Positions 15,237 through 23,200 of a stretch of 34,868 nucleotides of DNA are shown here, in pieces. The first letter of the stretch is position 1. Every line of letters begins with the position of its first letter. The notes beneath the pieces are model-generated. The model did no database searches. It worked only from the letters and a program-made list of their open reading frames with translations, and was not told the DNA's origin. The position numbers and the translations under genes were made by a program. This stretch comes from Bacteroidetes bacterium UBA6161 (GTDB lineage: Bacteria; Bacteroidota; Bacteroidia; NS11-12g; UBA955): NCBI GenBank assembly GCA_002422315.1, contig DIUJ01000027.1, forward strand, positions 1 through 34,868, in the 5' to 3' direction.

Positions 15237-16331
15237 TTACATTTTTTCTGTTAAGTTTTTCACTGCTTTTATATGCGAGAAAAACTCTCTTGCCAAAACT
15301 CTACCTATGGTGTATACGGGTATAGCGGCTATCATACCTACAATACCAAAAATATTTGCCGCGATTAATACCACGAAAAAAATCTCCAATGGATGAGCCT
15401 TGACACTTTTTGAAAAAATAAGTGGCTGTAAAACAAAATTATCTAACAACTGAACAAACAAAAAAACCGAGGATATTTTTAAAATATAAATCCCTAGGTG
15501 GATGCTCTCTGGAGAAGCCAAGGCGCTTGTAAAACCTATAAATATGCCAAACGCAGCACCAATAAAAGGGCCAATATATGGAATAAGATTAAACAAACCC
15601 GCCAATATCCCCAAAACCAAAGCATTTTTAACTCCAAAAATAGACAAACCCGAGCTAACAACTATGGTTACAATGGTGACTTGAAGAATTAATCCAGAAA
15701 AATATCTCGACAACAAAATCCTTGTGTTATGTAAAACAGATTGCATTTGGGTAGTTTTGCTATCTGGTGTTAGGCTATAAATAATATTTTCTACCAGTTT
15801 GGCATCTCTAATAAGATAAAATGAAATAAACAGAACAGAAAATATACTTGCCAAAATATTTAAGGTAAAACCTAAAATGGAACCAAAATATGATGAAAAC
15901 TGACTAAAGGAGAACTTTTTGAAAAATGTTTCCAGCCATTCTTGAAGCTGAATATTACTAGGCCATACTCCCATCTTTTTTAATAAAGCAACGTCTTCCG
16001 AAAAATAATTCTCTAGGTTAAGTATAAGCTGATTGTAGTTTATTTGGGATAGTAACGTTATCTGATTTACAAAAACAGGGAAAACAAAATAAAAAACTAA
16101 AAATACGGAGAAACTAAAAGTGAACAACGACAAAATTGAAGAAAGAGAATTACTTATTTTACCTTTAAATATTTTATTCTGAGCTAAAAATTCAGTTAAG
16201 GGTCTAGTAATAAATGCAATAATGCTGGCTAATACAAAATATACAATAAGGTTGAATAGATAATAGAAGATTAATATTACGATTAAACTTATAAAAAACC
16301 ACAACCATTTATTGTTAGATATACTTGCCAT
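15237..16331 (-). CDS. AI-2E family membrane transporter (PerM/YdiK-like)
   Basis: A 364-residue integral membrane protein of the AI-2E exporter-like family (PF01594). Hydrophobic segments form an N-terminal pair (about 10-45), one near 65-90, a long soluble loop (about 95-155), and a C-terminal bundle with the family motif NLIPYIGPFIGAAFG. Some members export autoinducer-2 or act as Na+/H+ antiporters, and others have no known substrate, so none is assigned. The start follows the kmo stop with a 2-nt gap and no promoter is visible between them, so the two are probably co-transcribed. Confidence 0.88.
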   Translation of the reverse strand: MASISNNKWLWFFISLIVILIFYYLFNLIVYFVLASIIAFITRPLTEFLAQNKIFKGKISNSLSSILSLFTFSFSVFLVFYFVFPVFVNQITLLSQINYNQLILNLENYFSEDVALLKKMGVWPSNIQLQEWLETFFKKFSFSQFSSYFGSILGFTLNILASIFSVLFISFYLIRDAKLVENIIYSLTPDSKTTQMQSVLHNTRILLSRYFSGLILQVTIVTIVVSSGLSIFGVKNALVLGILAGLFNLIPYIGPFIGAAFGIFIGFTSALASPESIHLGIYILKISSVFLFVQLLDNFVLQPLIFSKSVKAHPLEIFFVVLIAANIFGIVGMIAAIPVYTIGRVLAREFFSHIKAVKNLTEKM

Positions 16332-16333
16332 GT

Positions 16334-17689
16334 TTACTCTGTATATTGTATATTGAACTGTTGTATTGCACTCTCTACTTCATTTTTCTTTTCGTCTATA
16401 TCTACCAATTGGTTTTCTATTAAATAATTTATTAGTTTAGAATTGGCTTCTCCAGATTTCTGTGCCAATGAGTAGGATAAATCCGAGAAAGTCACCAATT
16501 CGTATTGTGATTTGAATTTATCTGGGAAATACTTACAAAGTAAATTTTCTACTCTTTTAAACTCTAAAAACTCTGGTTTTGCCACTAAGTCTCTCATTTC
16601 AATAAAATTTTGTAAAGCGAGGTCTGCTATGGCATTGGCATTGGCAATTCTCTCTTTCTGATATTCCTCCAAAACTTCTTCCCAAGTTGTTTCTTCTTTT
16701 TTATTTTTAATTAAGGTATCGAGTACAGCTACATCTTCAAAAGCGGCATTCATACCTTGCCCATAGAAAGGAACTATAGCATGAGCAGAATCTCCGAGTA
16801 GAGCAATTTTGCCACGAACCCATGGATTGCAACGAATAGTTACCAAGGACCCAATAGGGTTTCTAAAGAACATTTCTTCTAAATTTTCTACTAAAGGGAG
16901 AATATCTGCAAAGTATGTATTAAAAAAAGTATTTACATCATTCTTGGACATTAACTTTTCAAAGCTAACTTCACCCTCATACGGCATAAAAAGAGTACAC
17001 GTAAAGCTACCATCTGGATTAGGCAATGCAATCATCATGAATTCGCCTCTTGGCCAAATATGCAAAGCGTTTTTATCCAATTTAAAACTCCCATCTTCAT
17101 TTGGCTGTATTTCTAATTCTTTGTACCCATAGTTTTCGAAATTTTGAGAATAATTAAACCTTAAATATTTTTGCATTAAATTACGTATGGGAGAAAAAGC
17201 GCCATCTGCAGAAACAATAAAATCTGCATGGTGGGTTTCTTCTACCCCATTATCATTTTCTACTGTTATACTTGTTTTGTCAAAATCTGCATGAATAACT
17301 TTTGAGCTAAAATTTAATTTAACATTCGGGAATGTATCCGCATATTCAATTAACTTAAGATTTAATCCTGACCGCGAAACTGAATTTATACATTGCCCTT
17401 CTACCCCATAAGGTTGGTATGCCAAATCCCCATTCACACTGTGCATCAATCTTCCTGTCATTGGTATAGCTTCTTTTAAAACAGGCATTGCCATATCAAT
17501 TTTCTGTAAAGCTTTTATCCCTCTATTTGACAAAGATAAATTTATTGAACGGCCTCCTTCAACACTTCCTTTTCGCATATCTGCTCTTCTTTCGAAAACC
17601 TCTACTTCGAATCCTTGCTTAGCCATACAAGAGGCCAATAAAGAACCTGCCAAACCCGCACCTGAGATTATTACTTTTGTCTTTTTCAT
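16334..17689 (-). CDS. kmo: Kynurenine 3-monooxygenase
   Basis: A 451-residue flavoprotein hydroxylase that converts kynurenine to 3-hydroxykynurenine using NADPH and O2. It has the FAD motif GAGLAG (residues 10-15), the KMO-specific EGGRSINLSLSNRGIKAL (44-61) that contacts substrate and FAD, GDSAHAIVPF, and the second FAD motif YGQGMNAAFED (around 310-317). The ATG at 17689 is chosen over an in-frame ATG 39 nt upstream because a full promoter overlaps the extension and the Rossmann fold starts directly after MKKTK. The rest of the kynurenine pathway (tryptophan dioxygenase, kynureninase, 3-hydroxyanthranilate dioxygenase) is not in this window. It likely supports tryptophan degradation or de novo NAD synthesis, which implies an aerobic lifestyle. 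Confidence 0.93.
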   Translation of the reverse strand: MKKTKVIISGAGLAGSLLASCMAKQGFEVEVFERRADMRKGSVEGGRSINLSLSNRGIKALQKIDMAMPVLKEAIPMTGRLMHSVNGDLAYQPYGVEGQCINSVSRSGLNLKLIEYADTFPNVKLNFSSKVIHADFDKTSITVENDNGVEETHHADFIVSADGAFSPIRNLMQKYLRFNYSQNFENYGYKELEIQPNEDGSFKLDKNALHIWPRGEFMMIALPNPDGSFTCTLFMPYEGEVSFEKLMSKNDVNTFFNTYFADILPLVENLEEMFFRNPIGSLVTIRCNPWVRGKIALLGDSAHAIVPFYGQGMNAAFEDVAVLDTLIKNKKEETTWEEVLEEYQKERIANANAIADLALQNFIEMRDLVAKPEFLEFKRVENLLCKYFPDKFKSQYELVTFSDLSYSLAQKSGEANSKLINYLIENQLVDIDEKKNEVESAIQQFNIQYTE

Positions 17690-17697
17690 TTTCGCAT

Positions 17698-17729
17698 CAA
17701 ACTTAGTACATGAGAAAATATTAACCAAA
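17698..17729 (-). promoter_or_regulatory. kmo promoter
   Basis: TTTG (17729-17726), 20 nt, then TAAGTTTG (17705-17698) on the minus strand, both exact. The last G is 8 nt before the kmo ATG, so the leader should be about 0-4 nt. This also separates kmo from the upstream Mrp operon. Confidence 0.72.
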
Positions 17730-17765
17730 TTTAACTTGTAAAGTTTTGGCTCACATTCTTTTTTT

Positions 17766-18578
17766 CTAAAAAGAAAATGCTAAAGGAATCAAGAACATAC
17801 TATCTATTGTTATTTTAGAATGGTACGGAAAACCTTTTTTATATAATAAAAAAGAAAGCACCGAAAAAAACATCTGCATACCAAACAACATCCATTCCAT
17901 TCTCCCAAATCCTCCAAATACCCAAAAAAGGATAAGATATATAAGAAACGAGAATACACTTATGAACAACAATATATTCTTCACTTGAGACATTCCAAGT
18001 TCTGAAATTAAATTTGGAGTATTATTTTCTAAATCAATTGAGTTATCTATAAGAGAAAAAAACAATGTATTTTGAAAACAAAGAAGGCCAAAAAGAAAAC
18101 TATACCAAAAACCAAATTCGCCTACTACCCACATTGGCATTAAAGTAACAACGAAAGTAACAACCAAGGCGATAAAAAACTCTTTAAAGTATTTGAGGCA
18201 GTTATTAGAAGAGTAATGTAATAGGAGGAAATAAAAAGCAACAAATACAATTGCTACAATTCCAGGAAGTAGAAAATATTCAGATACGTTGAACAATAAA
18301 AATACAGCTCCCAGAGAAAAAAAAACAAAAAACGGCTTTATTAAAGGATGGTTTTTACTCGGAATGTATTTAAACCTTTGTGGATTATGAGAATTATCGA
18401 AAAAGTGGTCAAAGAAATATATCAAAAACAAGGAATAAGCGGGTGCAACTATGTCGTAAAAGGATAAGTACAGATCAACACTTTTTGAAAAAAACACAAA
18501 GGAAGCCGTAACTCCTAAAACAACCACAAGACTATACTCTGTAAATAAAACCAATGCTTTTTGCACGATTTTAAACAT
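17766..18578 (-). CDS. UbiA-like polytopic membrane protein
   Basis: A 270-residue, very hydrophobic protein with roughly seven to eight membrane segments. Residues 54-82 (YFFDHFFDNSHNP, then SKNHPLI) resemble the first aspartate motif of the UbiA prenyltransferase superfamily (D57 and D61 four residues apart). A second, later motif LIDNSIDLENN could be the matching DxxxD-type motif. The motifs are degenerate relative to characterised UbiA enzymes, so a prenyl substrate cannot be named and it may be a non-catalytic relative. It starts 6 nt after the NifU-like gene and so appears to be the last gene of the Mrp operon. The cytoplasmic loop and positive residues are normal for such a fold. Confidence 0.55.
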   Translation of the reverse strand: MFKIVQKALVLFTEYSLVVVLGVTASFVFFSKSVDLYLSFYDIVAPAYSLFLIYFFDHFFDNSHNPQRFKYIPSKNHPLIKPFFVFFSLGAVFLLFNVSEYFLLPGIVAIVFVAFYFLLLHYSSNNCLKYFKEFFIALVVTFVVTLMPMWVVGEFGFWYSFLFGLLCFQNTLFFSLIDNSIDLENNTPNLISELGMSQVKNILLFISVFSFLIYLILFWVFGGFGRMEWMLFGMQMFFSVLSFLLYKKGFPYHSKITIDSMFLIPLAFSF

Positions 18579-18584
18579 CTGGTA

Positions 18585-18827
18585 TTATTTAGTATTGAGT
18601 GCTGTTACACTTTTTATTTGAGGAACAGCTCTTTTAATTGCCTCTTCTATTCCTGCTTTGAGAGTCATTGCGCTCATAGAGCAAGACTGGCAATTGCCTA
18701 ATAATTTTAACTCTACATTTAAAAACTCATCTATATTTACCAATTCTACATCCCCGCCGTCCTGGTGAAGAAAAGGCCTTATTGTTTCTAAAGCCTCTAT
18801 AACTTTTTCTTTTAATTCATTGTCCAT
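18585..18827 (-). CDS. NifU C-terminal-domain protein (Fe-S cluster carrier)
   Basis: An 80-residue stand-alone NifU C-terminal (Nfu) domain. It starts with a helical EKVIEALETIRPFLHQDGGD stretch and holds the conserved cluster-binding GNCQSCSMSAMTLKAGIE with C46 and C49. Such proteins bridge a 4Fe-4S cluster between two monomers and pass it to target proteins. It is 12 nt downstream of Mrp, a common pairing in Bacteroidota that fits a shared role in Fe-S assembly. Confidence 0.92.
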   Translation of the reverse strand: MDNELKEKVIEALETIRPFLHQDGGDVELVNIDEFLNVELKLLGNCQSCSMSAMTLKAGIEEAIKRAVPQIKSVTALNTK

Positions 18828-18839
18828 AAGAATTTTATT

Positions 18840-19913
18840 CTAGGTTGTTTGATTATTATTTGATGAAGAATTCATGGCCAAGCTTCGAACCAAACTACCT
18901 GCTATTTCTACAAAAAACTTAAATGCGGGGGAAGATGGCAACAGTTCACTTGAACTTGTATTACTATAATTTTCTATCATTGGGATAGAGCCTAAAAAAG
19001 GCACTTGAGATTCTGAAGACAAGAGTAAGCCTCCTCCTTTCCCAAAAAGATAAAACTTCTTATCTGGTAATTCTGGAGTTTGGAACCAAGACATATTTTC
19101 TATAACACCTAAAACAGGAATATTAAGAGAGGGCATTTTAAACATCTGCAATGCTCTCCTAGCATCTGCCACTGCTAATTCTTGAGGTGTAGTTACAATT
19201 ACAACCCCAGAAAGAGAAACTGCCTGACTCAAAGTCAATTGAATATCTCCTGTACCAGGAGGTAAATCTATAATCAAATAGTCTAATTCCCCCCAATCTA
19301 CATCTTGAACAAATTGTTTAATTGCAGAGGAAAGCATTGGCCCCCTCCAAACTATAGGGTCTGTTGGTTTTACTAGGTATCCAATCGAAAAAATCTTTAA
19401 ACCGAAACTTGACGCAGTTGCCATTAAATCCGTACGACCTTCCGAAGGTACTGCCCCCGGTATAAACTCTTGTGTATTTGTAAGAATAGCCTGCGACGGC
19501 CCATAAATATCTGCATCTAATAAGCCAACCTTTGCTCCACTTTGGGCTAATACTTGTGCTAAATTTACAGAAACTGTAGATTTTCCTACTCCTCCCTTTC
19601 CGGATGCTACAGCAATTACATTCTTAATATTTCTAAGTGCACCTTGCATAAATACACTGTTCTTAACCTCCGAAATAACATTCACTTTCACCTCTAAATC
19701 TTTGGAAATAAAATGCTGAATAGCAGTAATACAAGCTTTTTCCAACATTTCTTTCATGGGACATGCGGGAGTTGTTAAAACTAAATCAAACCCAACGCTC
19801 TTTTCAGTAAAATCCACATTTCTGACCATACCCAGTGTAACTATATCCTTTTTCAAATCAGGATCATCTACATGGCTCAGAGCTTTGAGAATTTCTTTAT
19901 GATTTATTTCCAT
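18840..19913 (-). CDS. mrp: Mrp/ApbC-type Fe-S cluster carrier ATPase
   Basis: A 357-residue P-loop ATPase of the Mrp/NBP35 family. An N-terminal DUF59/MIP18 domain (about 1-90, with DDPDLKKDIVTLGMV and TTPACPM) is fused to the ATPase. The deviant Walker A is SGKGGVGKST (104-113), followed by LLDADIYGPSQ and LDYLIIDLPPGTGD. The C-terminal CxxC that bridges a cluster in many Mrp proteins is absent: ENMSWF is followed by QTPELPDKK with no cysteine pair. The start overlaps the preceding membrane gene by 17 nt, so translation may be coupled. It should work with the adjacent NifU-like carrier. Confidence 0.92.
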   Translation of the reverse strand: MEINHKEILKALSHVDDPDLKKDIVTLGMVRNVDFTEKSVGFDLVLTTPACPMKEMLEKACITAIQHFISKDLEVKVNVISEVKNSVFMQGALRNIKNVIAVASGKGGVGKSTVSVNLAQVLAQSGAKVGLLDADIYGPSQAILTNTQEFIPGAVPSEGRTDLMATASSFGLKIFSIGYLVKPTDPIVWRGPMLSSAIKQFVQDVDWGELDYLIIDLPPGTGDIQLTLSQAVSLSGVVIVTTPQELAVADARRALQMFKMPSLNIPVLGVIENMSWFQTPELPDKKFYLFGKGGGLLLSSESQVPFLGSIPMIENYSNTSSSELLPSSPAFKFFVEIAGSLVRSLAMNSSSNNNQTT

Positions 19914-20211
19914 TTTCTTTTTTAAAAAAATTAACTATTCTTCGAAACATCCGTTTTTCAAAATTGAGAAAAAACTGATACTTCCCAAATACAAACCCAT
20001 ATGCAAGCAAAATTATTTGATAAATTAACAATACAAACACATAAAAACCAATTCTGTGTAAAAATGGAGTATCTATAGTTATGCCGAAGAGCCTTTTAAT
20101 GTAAACTATAGTGAAGCCTGTACAAGCAAAAACCAACAAAATAATAAAAACATCCCATGCGTTGTTTACCCCCCATCTCTTCTTTAACTTTTCTACAAAA
20201 CTATTCTTCAT
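19897..20211 (-). CDS. Small two-segment membrane protein of unknown function
   Basis: A 104-residue protein with a basic N-terminus (MKNSFVEKLKKRWG), two hydrophobic segments (about residues 20-40 and 52-75, the latter with FYVFVLLIYQIILLAY), and a basic tail rich in Phe, Lys and Arg. It resembles small conserved Bacteroidota inner-membrane proteins of unknown role; no domain is assigned. The ATG at 20211 is preferred over a TTG 12 nt upstream, since the sequence CGACCTTTG there resembles a degenerate -7 box. It leads the Mrp operon and overlaps mrp by 17 nt. Confidence 0.7.
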   Translation of the reverse strand: MKNSFVEKLKKRWGVNNAWDVFIILLVFACTGFTIVYIKRLFGITIDTPFLHRIGFYVFVLLIYQIILLAYGFVFGKYQFFLNFEKRMFRRIVNFFKKENGNKS

Positions 20212-20254
20212 TTCTTGGCGCAAAGGTCGTAATTTAAAGCATATCTTACTATCT

Positions 20255-23200
20255 TTATCTCATTAAATAAATTTTGCCCATATTTTTATTAAAGGAAGCA
20301 TCTCCTGCAGATTCCCTATGGATAAACTCTTCTCCAGAGTGTATAATTCTTACCTGATATAAATACACCCCATTTGCCAAACGATCTCCAAACTGATCGG
20401 TACCATCCCATGTAAATTCAGAAATATTGTTTCCTACTCTTATAGGACCCAGTTCCTCCTTGTTTATCTCTCTTACTACTTTGCCCGAAATAGTAAAAAT
20501 CTTAATTCTTATATCTTCTGGTATTTGTTTGCCTGTCATTGTAAACACAAATTTCATTTGTGTAGTAAAAGGATTGGGATATGGATAAAAATTAGTTATA
20601 GAGTTTTGATTAATAACCTGAAAATCTATAGAATAAAAATCTTTCCCAGAATTATTACCAGACATATCTCTACTTTGAACCCTTAAAGTATACTTGCCAT
20701 CTGGCAAATCATTTGGCTTATATTCAATACTTGCCATGTTGTTAGAATTGGTTGCTGGTCTAAAAACCAAGTCATTTGAAAAATTGTCGATTTTTTCAAA
20801 ATTTAAACTACCTGGTCTCCTTAATGAAATGTCAAATGCACTAGTATCGGTTTGCAATAAAAATTTATTCTCGTCTTTAGAAGTAATTAAAATCCTTGGA
20901 GATGGGGAAACAATTTCCCCATTAACAATATGCTTACCATCGAAGGTAACATCTAACAATGGATTTAACTTATCGTTGCGTACAAAAAATGGAATATTAA
21001 TATAATTGTTAGAGAGTGAAACTTCTGGCTGTTTCATGTCTGGATTAAAAGCTATATTTAAGGAATAATTGCCACTTAAACCAATACTTGGGAAACTAGT
21101 ATTTAAAAACACTGCCTCCCCTTTAGAAATAGGATTGCCTGTTCCTTGGCCTTGATATAAAACACTTTGATTGGACAAATTCAAGACAAAATAGGAATAA
21201 AAAACACTATCCATGGATTTTGGGGATATATTTTGAAACGCTATATTTACTCTTAATGAATCTCCTTCCTGAATGGTATCCTTATAAAACACATAGTTGT
21301 TTCCTGTATTCACTGTCCCTTCTGGCAATTCATCAAAAGTCACCATCCAATGCCTGAGAAGAGAAGCGCTCCTATCCAACTCATCTTTAAAGTTAGAAAC
21401 TAATTTAATATATCTAAAGTTTTTCGCATCTATAGAGGAAATGTCTTGACTGATTGCCGTTAGATTAGAATACAAAACCACTTCGTTTTTATTGGTATCT
21501 ATGCCTATTATACTGTAGTTAATCTCATCTGCGTTTGGTATTTCTGGTGTATTTCTAAAATCAAAAAAAGTATTCCCCCATTTTTCTGCTGGTCCAATTA
21601 AAGAAGATTGAAGCGAACCTCTATCTATTCTTCCCAAAATCCTGCCCTCCACTGCTGCATAGCCTTGAGTAGAAGAGTTTATGTGAGACATATGCTCTGC
21701 AGCCGAATCACTTCCAAGCGTTCCCACCATTACATAAGCCGTTTGATTTAAACTATATCCTTCAAAAGCTTTTGCGCCAAATCTTCTAAGTACTCCTTTC
21801 AATGTTTCACTCCATGTGCTTATATTGCTTTCATATCTTGTAAAAAAAGCCATGTGTGTGCCCTCTGGCAAATCATTTACCAAGGCCTCAAAATCATTTA
21901 AGTCGCTAGCTGTATTTCCAAAACAATAATAAGCTTTATCTCTCTCTGCTTGAAAAGGAGGATAAGTAGCACCCCTCCAGCATTTTGGGTAATGGTTAGG
22001 ATGAAGCATAAGTTCTAGAGTATTTTTATCGAAAAGTACTGCAATAAAACTACCGCCTGCTCCTGGGTTTACATCCTGAGAAGCATATCCTGCAAACTTT
22101 ACTCCCAAATTCGCATGGCTATTTATCCTAGTATCTACCCAAATAGACCTCTCTGTTCTCTGAAATTCAAACTCTCTTTTTAAGGTATCCAAAGTTATAC
22201 CATTTAAATCAGAGGATTTATAGAACTGAGGATGGTGTGATTGAGACCAACCTGTGCTCCCATCTTTAATATAAATAAACGACCTATCTTCCCAAAAACC
22301 ACCTTGCTCTGTAGGCAAATTTAGCCTTGCTCTCCAATAATAAACAGTACTATCTGTTGGCAAAATTAACACCTTCCAACTAACTAAATTTCCAGCATTA
22401 AGGGCAGGAACTGTTCTCTTTACCCAAGGACTATTAAATTTGGGATTTGTGTCTATTTCAAAAATAAACTGATTATTTTCTTTTAATAAGTTTAATGACT
22501 GAGCAATTAGCTCTACTGTATCTGCCTTATTGTGAATCCCAAAAGAAGGAGGATAAAGCAAGCTAATTCCATTGCCCTCAATATTCCTATCAAATCTCAC
22601 ATAATTATTTCCATAATCACTCTCTAAAACAGTTCTACTTGGATTTAACCAAACTTCAAAAATATTTTGGCCGGTAGTTGCCAAATCTTTTGTTTTATAG
22701 GTTAGGTAGAAAGTGTCGTTGAATGAAAGTGCAGGTACTTTAAATACAGTATCTTGTGTATTTGAGTTGTTTGGCCATACCCTCTTTACTCTTATAAAAA
22801 AAGAATCTTCAGGAATATAGCGTCCTGCATTTTTAACTATTATCCCCAAATTAAAAGAATCGCTCAAAGAGTTTACATTCGAAGGGGATATAAATACAGA
22901 GGAATTGTCTACAAAATAATCAGGAAGCGATGGATTCGAAATTTTAAAAGCGGGGTCTCCTTGAAAAAAAAGAACGGTATTGTGATAACGAGACAAAGGA
23001 TTGTTGTAATCTAAACTCTGTTTTAGGGTTTCCTTATGAATAAAACCAACAGGTTTACCAACATTAGATTGAAACATATTCATGTAAAACCTCTGCATTT
23101 GTCCGCCTACTGTCCCTAATTCGCTTAACGCAGTTTGACCCATGAAAACAACACCTCCTTTGTTGGACGCCCTTAGCATTCTTTCTCCAAAGAATAGATT

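Noticed and set aside
17690..17728. Thirteen-residue longer N-terminus of kynurenine monooxygenase
   Set aside because: It overlaps the promoter, and the FAD-binding fold begins directly after the shorter start.
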